Position numbers and translations under genes: made by a program. Shown in pieces: positions 1-9,681 of a stretch of 22,706 nucleotides of DNA. Under the pieces are notes generated by a model. That model was not told the DNA's origin and searched no databases. It saw only the letters and a list, made by a program, of their open reading frames with translations. This DNA is from Pigoraptor vietnamica. Taxonomy: Eukaryota > Opisthokonta > Filasterea. The number at the start of each line of letters is the position of its first letter. Positions within the stretch are counted from its first letter, which is position 1. The DNA is taken from contig CALSCQ010000182.1 in the NCBI GenBank assembly GCA_943704525.1, positions 1-22,706 on the forward strand. The letters are read 5' to 3'.

Positions 1-115
1 GGGGGGGGCTGTTTATTGTTGTATGCGTTGGGTTCGTTTCTTGTGTGCGTGCCCTTCGCAAAGGTCACGAGGCGCTGCACTGTCATTCCCGTTGATTAAA
101 TGTCGGACAACGCAG
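1..115 (+). other. 3' part of a PMS2 intron at the window edge
   Basis: The first coding exon visible in the window starts right after the acceptor CGCAG at 111-115. The bases before it carry no PMS2-like coding frame, so they are read as the end of an intron. The exons for the N-terminal ATPase core lie to the left of the window. Confidence 0.75.
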
Positions 116-2660
116 AAAGGCACCACGGTCACCATCAGGGACATCTTCTCTGCGCTGCCTGTGCGCCACAAGGAGTTCATGCGCAACCTCAAGCGCGAAT
201 TCGGGCGGCTCGTCACCGTGCTCCACGGCTACTGCCTCGCAGTCCCCGCCGTCAAAATCGCCTGCTCGAACCAGGCGGGCAAGGGGTGCGTGTGTGTCCT
301 ACAACGGAGACTGCGTGCGCCTGCCTTCCGAGTGTCCGCTCACTGCCGTTGCCATTGCAGGCAGCGCGTCGATGTTGTTTCAACGCGTGGTGCATCGTCC
401 CTCGCCGACGTCGTCACGTGTCTGTTCGGCGCAAAGCAGACAAAGCAACTGGACCCCCTCGACGTCGCCAGCGCAGACGGTGGCGTCAGTTTCAGGTCAG
501 TCCCGCGCATTTGAGCCGCATGTCCGGCATCCGATTATCCTGACACGATGGGCCAATCGCGCAAATTCCGCGGCCGTGCAGGCTAAAGGGGCTCGTCTCC
601 AAGCCCCTGGGCGGCCACGGGCGCTCGAGTGCCGACCGCCAGTTTTTCTTCATCAACAAACGACCTTGTGACCTCCCAAAGGTGCGCGTGCCAAAAATCG
701 GCGTCGCCTTCGCTGCCGCAGCGCTCGCCTCTTGTTCTCAACCACTTTTCCGCGCAGCTTGCGAAGGTCGCGAACGAAGTGTACCGCTCGTTCAACTCGT
801 CGCAGTGCCCCGTACTGGTGCTGGAACTGTCGCTGCCAACGGACCGATACGACGTCAACGTGACGCCAGATAAGCGCACCATCCTGCTGCACGACGAGGC
901 CGAAATTGCCGACGCACTGAAGGCACGTGTGCAAATCCCTTGTTCTCTGCCAGGCGCGCCTTCTTCTCCGGAAGAGTCTCTTGGTACTCGAATCGCATCC
1001 TGTGTCCTCTCCTCCATCTCGCCTTTTTTCGGCTCAACGTTCTGTTCTTGCAGCGGGCACTCGAGTCGATGTACGAGCCATTTCGGGGGTCACTTGAAGT
1101 CAATATGGGCGCACAGATTGACGCGATGGCCGGTTTCGCCCTGGTGCGGAGGGCGCAGTCCCAGCAGGCCGAGGCAAGTGATGCGGCAGACTCCGGCATT
1201 GCCGCCTCCCCGACGGAGCGCGTGTCCGCACGACGACGCTCAAGGGACGAATCGGATGGTGGCGACGGCCATGGTGACGACGATGGTGACGTCGACTTCG
1301 AATACCGGTCGTGCAAAGAAGAACGCCATGACGTGCATGACGCCCACGCGAGCAGAGCCAAGAGAAGGAGAACTGAACAGCGCGTCCCCGCTGCGATTGC
1401 GCCTGTGGCAGCCGTAGAGGTGGACAGCGCGCCTCTACCGTCGGCCGAGCAGTTGGCCCGAGATGCGCCTCGGCGGTGCGCCGTGGGATTGTCCGTGGAC
1501 GCCCACTTGTCGTTAGAAGCCCTGCGCACTGCGTGGGCGAAACGCGCGCGCGAAGGGGATGAGGAGCCATCGTCTCGTCGATTCCGCGCCCGGATCGACC
1601 CGTCGGCGAACGCGGCGTGCGAGGACGAGCTTCGGCGCTCGCTGGGCAAGGGCGACTTTGCGGCGATGGAAGTTGTCGGCCAGTTCAACCTCGGCTTCAT
1701 TGTGGCGCGGCTTGGCGCAGATCTCTTCATCGTCGACCAGCATGCGACGGACGAAAAGTACAACTACGAGGATCTGGAGCGCACGACGGAATTGCGTCCT
1801 CAGCCACTCATATGGTGCGCACCTCACTCACTCCCTACACGCACACACTCGCTCACTCTCACACTCACTCGAGCACTCGCCCGTACATGCACACACACAC
1901 ACACACTCGCCGTTTCGCACCTGATATCCTCCCTTTCATGTGGCACTGACGGTCGCTCGCGTCCGCAGCCCCCAGCCACTCGAGTTGACGGCGGCGGCCG
2001 AAGGCGTTCTCCTTGACCACATTCCGCTGTTTCGGCAGAATGGCTTTGAGTTCCTTATTGACCACAGCGCGCCCGTGACGAAGCGCGTCATGCTGGCGGC
2101 CGTGCCGCAGAGCAAGGGTGTCGTTTTCGGCCCCTCGGGTGCGTCGCAATCGTATTCGGTGCCTGATGTGCGCCCTCCAACCCTAGCATGGACAACCCTA
2201 ACCCAACCTCGACTGTCGCGTTGCAAGCGCAGATGTCGATGAAATGGTGTTCATGCTTACGGAGAATCCCGAGCTATCGTACTGCCGGCCGACGCGTGTC
2301 CGTGGCATGCTTGCGTCGCGCGCGTGTCGGAAATCTGTCATGATTGGAACACCACTGAGCAGCGGGCAGATGAAGAAGGCAGGTGCCGGCGCACCCATGT
2401 CCGTGCGCAAAATCATGTATCGTTGAGGTGAGGTCGCGCAGTTAATTAACGGGTCGCCTGCCCGGTTTGCAGCTGCTCGTGCACATGGGCGACATGCAGC
2501 AGCCATGGGTGGGTTACCGATAAATGCACTCGCGCCATTGTGAGGCACTGAGTATTTCTCTAACTGGACGAATTCTTTCGCGCAGAACTGCCCGCACGGC
2601 AGGCCAACAATCCGCCACCTCTTTGACACGTCGCTCGTGCCCGTCGACATGTACGAATAA
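116..2660 (+). CDS. PMS2: DNA mismatch repair endonuclease PMS2 (MutL family), 5' partial
   Basis: This is the nuclease subunit of MutLalpha, which works with MLH1 in the nucleus and nicks the daughter strand in mismatch repair. Exons: 116-285, 361-495, 582-681, 758-928, 1054-1814, 1969-2138, 2233-2402, 2473-2508, 2586-2660, giving 595 residues. The visible part starts in the transducer half of the N-terminal domain ([21 protein letters not shown]), continues through [13 protein letters not shown] and [12 protein letters not shown], then a linker of low conservation and the C-terminal domain. The endonuclease motif [12 protein letters not shown] is intact, as are ACRKSVMIG and NCPHGRPT, which help bind metal. 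A clamp-binding-type motif, QPLICP, is formed across the 1814/1969 junction. Exon 8 is only 36 nt. The GHKL ATPase motifs are off the window. An AATAAA at 2656-2661 overlaps the stop codon. Family and exon order are well supported. The donor at 2403 is the least certain, because an earlier GT exists but breaks the frame. Confidence 0.95.
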
Positions 2661-2661
2661 A
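2656..2661 (+). promoter_or_regulatory. candidate poly(A) signal AATAAA overlapping the PMS2 stop
   Basis: AATAAA spans the TAA stop codon of PMS2. If used, the 3' UTR would be only a few tens of bases long. I saw no comparable AATAAA directly after the other genes, so this may be chance. Confidence 0.35.
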
Positions 2662-3007
2662 TTCGAACCATTGGCAATTAAACAACCGGGGATAATGGTG
2701 GAATTCCCAGCTACGGTAACCGTCGCCTGGCAGTAGTACTACGCAATGCCGCCGGCGACAAAATTAAAGTAATCTTGGTCGCAAGGCGAAACCGGGCGCC
2801 GTTTGTGAAAAATCGAGCAGGGCTCGCATGCAGTGCGTCGTCGGGCACCACCATTAATCGCCTTATCGGACACCACTATAGGGCCAATGGCTCCACAACC
2901 AGAACAGCACTGTGTAAACACCAACGGACACAACCGCGCAGGGTGCCAGGGCAAAAAGAAAAGAACAATACACGACGATGCCCACGCAACTTCAGATTTT
3001 CCTTCAA
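2661..3007. other. intergenic, convergent PMS2/mL46 gap
   Basis: This 347-bp gap holds the 3' ends of two convergent genes. It is less GC-rich than the coding regions. I see no conserved frame, RNA gene or repeat in it. Confidence 0.6.
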
Positions 3008-4162
3008 TCATCGCAGCAAGGGCATGATGGACTCGTAGTACTCGGAGGAGACGTACGACGGCAATTCGGCCTTGCTCACCCACGCAAAATCCGTCCCCAC
3101 CGAAGGGTTCACAAGCACATTCTTCGAGACCACCGGCATGAAATGCGCGCGGAAGAAAAACACCTGCAGGCAGCCGAATGACGTGAGACGTGAGGGCGGC
3201 AGCGCGAAGGACCAACTGATAACGAGCACGCAGAGATGGGCTCAGCGGCACACGCGCGCACGACGGGAGACCCACCTTCGCGCCAGTCGTGCCGTCGGCG
3301 GCCTTATAGTCTGGCGGAAACTTGTAGCTGTGAAAGGCGCTCGGCGCGTTGCTGAGGAAAAAGGCCTTGACATACTCGCCGCAGACCTCCCTTAGTCCTC
3401 GCTCGGCAGCCTAAATGCACGCGTGTCAGCCGAGCGCCGGCGTCCATTACGGAGCGCGAACAAGAAGTAGTCGAATGCTCACCTGTCGCATCGACTCGTT
3501 CTCTTTTCGCGCCGTCTGCGGCATCTGCCACTGGTGTTGGTTGCGGTCGCGCTTTACGACGAGATAGAGGAACGCGGCCTGCGTTCGCGTGTGATTGTGC
3601 AGGTCGGCCTCCACGGCGGGGTCCGGTGTGCGCGACGCCGGCTGAAATATCATCGACTGGTCAAAGAGCGGGTGCCGCGGGTCGCGAATGACATCCGCGC
3701 GCTTGATCGTGACCTTGCCGGTCTTCTCGAACTCGTCCTGCTCCTCGACCGTCAGCTTGCTCTTCTCCGTGCGCACGAGGTCCGCAAACGCCTCGTATTC
3801 CTTGTCAAACGCCGTCTTGGGCGGCGTAATCAGCGGAATGCGCTCGAGACATACAGCGCTCAGCAGCCGCCACGGGTGTCCCAGTGGCGGCGCACCCACT
3901 GGCGGCTGGAGAGAGGGCAGTGCGGGCGCAGCGGCCCGCTTTGCGTAACTGCGCGCGACGACGAAGGGACGAAAAGGGACGGCGGCCAGCGCCCGTCCAG
4001 TCACGTGCCCTGCCGTGAAAAGAGACGGAACATCAAAAACACCGCAGAGCGGCACATCGCTGCACGCCAGCAGCCCGGAGAGAGCAACCCACCTTGCACA
4101 CCCAGGCGAATCACAGGCCGTGCGAACGTCGCGCCCCTCGTCACTATCGGCGCAGAGGCCAT
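3008..4162 (-). CDS. MRPL46: mitochondrial large-subunit ribosomal protein mL46
   Basis: mL46 is a protein of the mitochondrial 39S/54S ribosomal subunit with a degenerate Nudix fold. Exons on the minus strand: 4162-4093, 4009-3483, 3410-3276, 3163-3008, giving 295 residues with consistent phases. Recognition rests on PWRLLSAVCLERIPLI, the central QWQMPQTARKENESMRQ with AAERGLREVCGEY (where a Nudix box would be, but degenerate), FLSNAPSAFHSYKFP, and the C-terminal VFFFRAHFMP and FAWVSKAELPSYV. All match the order in animal MRPL46. The start is the first ATG in frame (4160-4162). The N-terminus is rich in Arg and Ala with no acidic residues for about 40 positions, as expected for a mitochondrial targeting sequence. 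It is divergent from the V-ATPase e gene (548 bp apart) and convergent with PMS2. Confidence 0.93.
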
Positions 4163-4710
4163 TGCGCCGCTGTGTCCGGCGACGTCCACCGGTGCCGACA
4201 GCGACACACACTAGCGCGGCCAAGCGCACACACGGAGGACACACACACACACACACACACCACACAGGACATACGCTTACTCCGGCACTGCGCTTTTGGA
4301 CCCGTTTTTCGCCACACATGTGTCCCGATCAGCTGGGCACTCTTTAATTGAACGAAGGGCATACCTTATCGAAAATTGAGGGTCCTTTTTCCAATAAATT
4401 ATACCCCTCAGTGAATTCACAAAAGGAAATAGAGAACCGCTTTACCCAAAAATGGTATCTCTGTTACGCAATTTGCGTCCTCCATTTTATTTGACTATGC
4501 TTCCCTTTCTGCGCCATTTTATCGCAATTTTCAATTCATTTTGCTCGGACGAGTCCCAGGTCACGCGACAAGTCACCGCACAATCCCACACAGCACGCAC
4601 TTTCTGCTCAATGACATGAAAGGCGCTTGTGACACGAAGAAAGTCAACGCAGCGCAGTGCTTCGGTCCTTCTCGTCGAGTGCGCCTGCGTGCCTGCCGGC
4701 GTCTGCTGCC
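4163..4710. promoter_or_regulatory. divergent promoter region mL46 / V-ATPase e, with AT-rich island
   Basis: This 548-bp region separates two divergent starts. 4200-4270 is CA-rich. 4340-4550 is strikingly AT-rich compared with the rest of the window. It holds three AAAATGG cores: one on + at 4449-4455 and two on - (within CCATTTTAT at 4482-4490 and 4514-4522). It also holds a 6-1-6 palindrome, ACGCAATTTGCGT, at 4466-4478. The island is the best candidate for a shared core promoter. No conserved coding frame is seen. Confidence 0.5.
4239..4266. repeat. (CA)n microsatellite
   Basis: A run of about 12-14 CA units with one interruption, between the mL46 start and the AT-rich island. Confidence 0.9.
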
Positions 4711-5277
4711 ATGGGGTCGGGCAACGTGATCATTGGTTTCACCATCTTCTGGGCGGCCATCGGTGCCATTGGCCCGCTCGTCACGCCCAAGGGACCCAAC
4801 CGAGGGTGCGTTGACCCTCGCAGCCGCTGTCGCTTATGCAGAAACACGGAAGGCTTTATGACGGCTGTGTTGCTCTGTATTAGCTGTGTTGCGTTACTCC
4901 CCACTGTGTCGGCTGTTTTCCACGTGGTCGTTCGCTGCTTTTGGCTGAGGTTTCGTGCCTTGTTTCGCAGGGTGATCCAGACAATGATTATTCTGACGGC
5001 CATTTGCTGCTGGCTGTTGTATCCGCGCGTCGAAGTGGCGCATGTACTGCGGCTTGTGTGCTGTCGCAGTCTCTCACGTGTTGATTCGGTCAACTGTCGT
5101 GAAAGCGAAGACGTTCTTGCTATGCCCACTCTCGTCTCGCCTCTGTGTGTTGTGATCGCTCTCTTCCTTGACCTTCATTCCCTCTTCAGCTGGATTTGTA
5201 CATACCTCGCCCAAATTCACCCGCTTATTGGGCCGGAAATTAAGTGCGATACAGTGAGTTTGTGCGTGGGCGAATGA
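4711..5277 (+). CDS. ATP6V0E: V-type proton ATPase subunit e (VMA9 / ATP6V0E family)
   Basis: Subunit e is a small, two-helix membrane protein of the V0 sector of the proton pump, acting in endosome, vacuole and Golgi membranes. Exons 4711-4805, 4971-5018 and 5190-5277 give 76 residues, the usual family length. The first helix is GNVIIGFTIFWAAIGAIGPL. It is followed by the hallmark PKGPNRGV, a second helix ending CCWLFWICTYLAQ, and the signature IHPLIGPEIK. Phases agree at both junctions, and the 5018/5190 join recreates the expected LFW. Both introns (165 and 171 nt) are multiples of three without in-frame stops, so the unspliced region is also open. The C-terminal end is uncertain: GTGCGA at 5234 or GTGAGT at 5253 could be a further donor, and families vary in the last ten residues. 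Confidence 0.85.
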   Translation: MGSGNVIIGFTIFWAAIGAIGPLVTPKGPNRGCVDPRSRCRLCRNTEGFMTAVLLCISCVALLPTVSAVFHVVVRCFWLRFRALFRRVIQTMIILTAICCWLLYPRVEVAHVLRLVCCRSLSRVDSVNCRESEDVLAMPTLVSPLCVVIALFLDLHSLFSWICTYLAQIHPLIGPEIKCDTVSLCVGE

Positions 5278-5765
5278 TCGACGCGGAGGACGCCTGGCTG
5301 CGTCCTGCTACTCGACAGTGTGAGTTTTCGCTTCGCGCTGATGCGACGTACTCGTTTTGCCTGGGTCCTGCGAGGAACGCGAGATTTTTGTATCGTGCGC
5401 GTGGGTGTTGAGCGCATTTTCCATGCTGTGCACACGTTGATTGGAATTCTGCGCAGTGTCAATTTCGATTCGTCGTCGTTGCTGCGCAAGGGCCGTTGCG
5501 TTTGCCAATACATGCGCGTTTCATGCACGTGAGATATGCGAATGCTATGGCTGTCGGTCGAACGCAGGGCTTTTTGATCCACACTGTCGGGTGTGTCGGC
5601 ATGTATATTGTCGCCGCGGGTGCCCCTGGTCGCAAGGCTGAAGTTGCACGTTGCTAGCTGTTTGTGTACATGTATGTCTGTGTACGTCTGTGTGCGTGCA
5701 TCAGTAATTCAAACGCGCTTGAGCGTTCAATGGTGCCCGTTTAGGTGTGTTGTTGCTTGCCTCAT

Positions 5766-5767
<2 letters not shown>

Positions 5768-5796
<29 letters not shown>
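5768..5796. repeat. T29 homopolymer
   Basis: 29 consecutive T on the + strand, followed by AAAA. It could be the A-tail of an old retroposed sequence on the minus strand. The flanks show no recognisable SINE or LINE body, and I found no target-site duplication. Confidence 0.9.
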
Positions 5797-5803
<7 letters not shown>

Positions 5804-5817
5804 CCTCGGACCGCACA

Positions 5818-5870
5818 TCGTATGTGTGCGTGTGCGTGTGAGTGTGCGTGTGCGGCGTGCGTGTGCGTGT
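5818..5870. repeat. degenerate (TG)n tract
   Basis: Imperfect TG/TGCG simple repeat just right of the T29 tract. Confidence 0.8.
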
Positions 5871-6069
5871 TCGCTGTCTCGCTTGGACGCAACCTAACAC
5901 ACGTTGGCCGTTGTCTTGCGGCACGCGACAGCAAGCACGGCCAAGGTGACATCAGCCGTCACTCTAAGGGACTCGTAAATTGGAAATTGGTTAATTTTGT
6001 GCCAGTTTAGGGATTTATCAATTTAATGCGCTCGGGTGCATGACTCACGTGTGTCCCAAAGTGTTTCAC

Positions 6070-6182
6070 ACAAGCACTTGCACACACACGGCGTTCCAAC
6101 GGACTTTAAGCGAGTGCACACATCCTCGCACCGACAGAGACACACTTACGCACACACACGCACGCGCACACACGCAAGCACA
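6070..6182. repeat. degenerate (CA)n tract upstream of Drp1
   Basis: Interrupted CA and CACG repeats 140-250 bp before the Drp1 start codon, probably in the promoter or 5' leader. Confidence 0.75.
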
Positions 6183-6321
6183 TTGCGACTCTTTTTCAGC
6201 GTCTCAGTCGCCGGCACTAGATTCAGTGCGGGAGCGACAGTCAGCGAATTGCGTCGACGGATTCCTCTCAAACCCACTGACTCTGTTGGTGCGGCGGCAG
6301 ACTGTGCGGCCGCGCCCTGCG

Positions 6322-9300
6322 ATGGCGGCCGGCGGAATGGAGGACCTCATACCGATGATCAACAAGCTGCAGGATGTCTTCAACACGGTCGGTGCGGACA
6401 TGATCCAGTTGCCGCAGATTGTCGTCGTCGGCAGCCAGAGCAGCGGGAAGAGCTCCGTGCTGGAAAACATCGTGGGCCGCGACTTCCTTCCCCGTGGCGC
6501 GGGCATCGTCACGCGGAGGCCGCTCGTGCTGCAGCTGGTCAACGTGAGCATGTCTGAGAATGGTGGGTTGCGCACGAGGGCATCCACGAACTGCGGCGCG
6601 TGACCTACTAATGAATACGACGTGCAACTGACAGATGCGCGCGGATACGAAGAGTGGGGCGAGTTCCTTCATTGTCCCGATCGCGTGTTTACGAGCTTTG
6701 CGGACATTCGGCGCGAGATTGAGGACGAGACGGAGCGGCTGACCGGCAAGAACAAGGGCGTCTCGCACGTGCCCATCAACCTCAAGGTGTACTCGCCCCA
6801 CGTGCTCAACCTCACCCTCGTGGACCTCCCGGGCATCACGAAGGTCCGTATGTGCCTGAAAACAACACGCAATGCAGGCTCGTCCGCTTTGTTGTGTGCA
6901 TGTGTTCCCACGCAAGTTCGTTGACACCCCGTTTGTATGCAGGTGCCCGTGGGCGACCAGCCCGAGGACATTGAGAAGCAGATCCGCACGTTGGTGCGAC
7001 AGTACGCGAGCAATCCGAACTCGATCATCCTCGCCGTGACGCCCGCCAACACGGACCTCGCGAACTCGGACGCGCTGAAGGTGGCCAAGTCGCTTGATCC
7101 GGAGGGCAACCGCACGCTCGGCGTCATCACGAAGCTGGACCTCATGGATGCAGGGACGGACGCGCTGGACGTGCTGTCGGGGCGCGTGCTGCCGATCAAG
7201 CACGGGTACGTCGCCGTCGTCAACCGCAGCCAGCAGGACATCAACGACCACCGCGCCATCCGCGACGCCCTAAAGCACGAGGCGGACTTCTTCAGGAATC
7301 ACCCCGCGTATGGGCCCATAGCCGCGCGGTGCGGGACAGCGTTTCTCACGCGCACGCTGAACAAGGCGGGTGGATGCGTGCAATGGCAGAGGGAGCACGT
7401 GCCGCTTTTTATTGGTTTCTGCGGAACATGTGGGGATAGGTGGTCATGGGGAGGCCGGGGGGTTGGGGATCTCTTGGGCTTCGTGGATTGGCGTTGGCGG
7501 TGCATCGCATGTTGACACCGTGGTTCCTGCGCAGGTGCTCATGCACCACATCCGCGACTGCCTGCCGGACCTCAAGGCGCGCGTGAGTGCCCTCCTCGCA
7601 CAGGCGCAGCAGCAGATGCTCGTCTACGGCGACACTGTGCTCGACAAGAAGAACAAGGTGAAATTGGCTTACCCCCGCGTCGCGCACGTGCTGAGTCCCT
7701 TCTGCTTCATACTGTCTCTGTGCTGAACCATACTGTCTCTGTGCTGAACCTAGTCGTCGCCTCCAGGCGTATGTTCTCCTCCAAATCCTCACAAAGTTCG
7801 CGTCGTCGTACTGCGAGCGCATCGAGGGCACGTCGGGCGACATTCAAACGGCCGAACTGTGGGTGCTTGGCTTTTTTTTTTTTTTTTTTTTTTTTTTGTT
7901 TCAAGCGTCCCAAGTTCCACTGCGCTGATGGCTCGCTGCATGGGAGTCGTATGGCACGGACAACGTTTGACGTGTGTGAGTTGCGCTGCGCAGTTACGGT
8001 GGCGCACGCATATGCTATATCTTCCACGAGACGTTCGGCGGGTTTCTCGAGCAGATGGATCCGCTGGAGGGACTCACTTTGAACGACATTCGCACGGCCA
8101 TCCGCAATGCGACGGTGCGTCTGCGCCTGTCTCACAGTATTTCAGTGTCCTCTGTGTTTCTCACAGCGGGCATGCGGTGCGCAGGGTCCGCGGCCGGCGC
8201 TGTTTGTTCCCGAGGTCTCGTTCGAACTGCTTGTCAAGCGGCAAATACGCGCCCTCGAGTACCCCAGCCTGCGATGCCTTGAGCTCGTTCACGAGGAACT
8301 CTCCCGCATGATCCAGCAGTGCGAAACGCCGGTGCGCAACTTGCTCGAGTGCTTTATGCCTGCATAAGCATGGGATATTCTTGTGTCTTCTGTACGTTCG
8401 TTGTTGCTGCGGGAATTGAGACTGTCGATCCCATTGGGCCACTTTCTCACGGACGTTCCTTCCCTCGCAGCTTTTGAACAGGTTTCCCTCTCTCAAGGAG
8501 CGCGTGTTTGACTGCGTCACGCAGCTGATCGAGCGGCGCCTGCCTGCCGCCACCACAATGATCGAGTCGCTCGTGGCCATTGAACTCGCGTACGTCAACA
8601 CGAACCATCCCGACCTTATCGCAGGGACGCGGCTGGCCGAATCGCGCCGCCTCGCGCAACAGCAGCAGCAACAACAGTGGGATGTGAAGCGGGTGCGTCT
8701 GCTCTCTCTCTCCCCGACACCCACACAATGAGCGTGTATGCGGCAGTCGCTCACTGCCGTTGGTTCTCACTGCAGGCATCCATCCCTTCGACGTCGACAA
8801 TTGCGGAGGAAATTGCACGGCCGCCGTCCGCCGCGGGAGAGACCGCAGAGCCCGTCAAGCCCATCCCCATCCACGCGAACAGCGCGCACGCGGCCGCACA
8901 GCCGCAGGGCGCCGGCATCTTCAACTACCTGTTTGGTCAGCGCAAGGGCCCGCCCGTCAAGAGCCCCACGAACGGCGAGGGGTCACACTCGGCCGAGGCG
9001 CACGACGCCGCAATGACGATGGAGTCGGTGAGCGTGGCGTCCCCTGTCTGTGAAAAATGCCACCTGCGAAGTGGGTGATGATGCATGGCTGACTGCCGGT
9101 CCGCGCATGCAGAACGCGCCCGTGCAAATACACGAGCGACGGGCGCTGTCGACAAAGGAGCAGATGGAAACCGAGCTCATCCGTGAGTGTTTTTGAGCGT
9201 CATGCTCGCCATTGCTTGCCAAGTAGCGTGACATCGCAATTCGTCTAATCCGTCCCCCCCCCTTCCCTTCCTCTGCACACGCACGCAACAGAGTCGCTGA

Positions 9301-9560
9301 TATCGTCGTACTTTGGTATCGTGCGCAAGAACATCCAGGACTCGGTGCCCAAGGCCATCATGCACTTCCTCGTCAACTGGATCAAGGAGAGCCTCCAGGG
9401 CGAGCTCGTGTCGGCCCTCTACCGCGACGACCTCGTCGACGAACTCCTCCACGAGGCACCGCACCTCGCAGCACAGCGGCAGCGGGCCGCCGACATGCTC
9501 GCGGCGCTCAAGCGGGCGCAAAAGATTCTCAATGAGGTCAAGGGGGAGGTGTTTGAGTGA
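6322..9560 (+). CDS. DNM1L: dynamin-related GTPase Drp1/Dnm1 (organelle fission)
   Basis: This large GTPase forms rings around mitochondria and peroxisomes and drives their division. Exons: 6322-6562, 6635-6843, 6943-7377, 7535-7657, 7767-7858, 7994-8114, 8185-8331, 8471-8692, 8776-9027, 9113-9182, 9292-9560, giving 726 residues. G1 is GSQSSGKSS (37-45), the switch I region has GIVTRRP, G3 is DLPG (144-147), G4 is TKLD (213-216) and G5 is NRSQ (244-247). The stalk contains [34 protein letters not shown] and [15 protein letters not shown]. After Q7 (519-525) comes a variable domain of about 110 residues in the place of the PH domain, then the GED ([20 protein letters not shown]). Lack of PH and proline-rich domains marks it as the Drp1 class, not an endocytic dynamin. 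The start could be Met1 or Met6 (MEDLIP). Exon 3 ends with an AGGC insertion before VLMHHIRD unless a GC donor is used. Confidence 0.95.
7708..7749. repeat. 21-bp exact tandem duplication in Drp1 intron 4
   Basis: Two adjacent identical 21-bp units start at 7708 and 7729, inside the intron 7658-7766 and just before its acceptor. This is probably a recent replication-slippage event. Confidence 0.9.
7872..7897. repeat. T26 homopolymer in Drp1 intron 5
   Basis: 26 T lie only 13 nt after the donor at 7859 and about 96 nt before the acceptor at 7993. The tract is thus in the wrong place for a normal polypyrimidine tract. Its flanks do not resemble those of the T29 tract at 5768. Confidence 0.9.
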
Positions 9561-9681
9561 AGGGTGGTTGTCTACAGCTGAGGGCTGCCGTGCATGTGGA
9601 GTAACGGGCAATCCACGGGCTTCATCATCCAAACGCACGCAGTATTGCAAGCGTCACCATCCCTGCGCGCAGTCACCGACG
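9561..9681. other. convergent gap Drp1/MOSPD
   Basis: Only 121 bp separate the stop codons of two convergent genes, so their 3' UTRs probably overlap or are very short. No AATAAA is seen on either strand. Confidence 0.6.

Larger units (their letters stand above)
5278..6321. other. intergenic, V-ATPase e 3' side and Drp1 promoter
   Basis: This 1.0-kb stretch has no frame resembling a known protein. It holds a T29 tract (5768-5796), a TG-rich tract (about 5818-5870), a short AT-rich patch (about 5975-6026) and a CA-rich tract (about 6070-6182). The last two are the likely promoter or leader of the downstream dynamin gene. Confidence 0.6.

Noticed and set aside
855-1763. 302-codon frame antisense to PMS2 exon 5
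   Set aside because: Serine/Arg-rich shadow with no family features; the sense strand is clearly PMS2.
1816-1975. Second AG at 1974-1975 as the PMS2 exon 6 acceptor
   Set aside because: The donor at 1815 leaves two bases of a codon. Only the first AG (1967-1968) keeps frame and rebuilds the conserved LIxPQxL sequence.
4657-4710. Upstream start for V-ATPase e
   Set aside because: The frame is open to 4657, but that first codon is CTG-like rather than ATG, and the family N-terminus begins at the ATG at 4711 directly before the first helix.
6268-7251. 327-codon frame antisense to the Drp1 GTPase domain
   Set aside because: His/Val/Arg-rich antisense shadow of a conserved coding exon; no recognisable domain.
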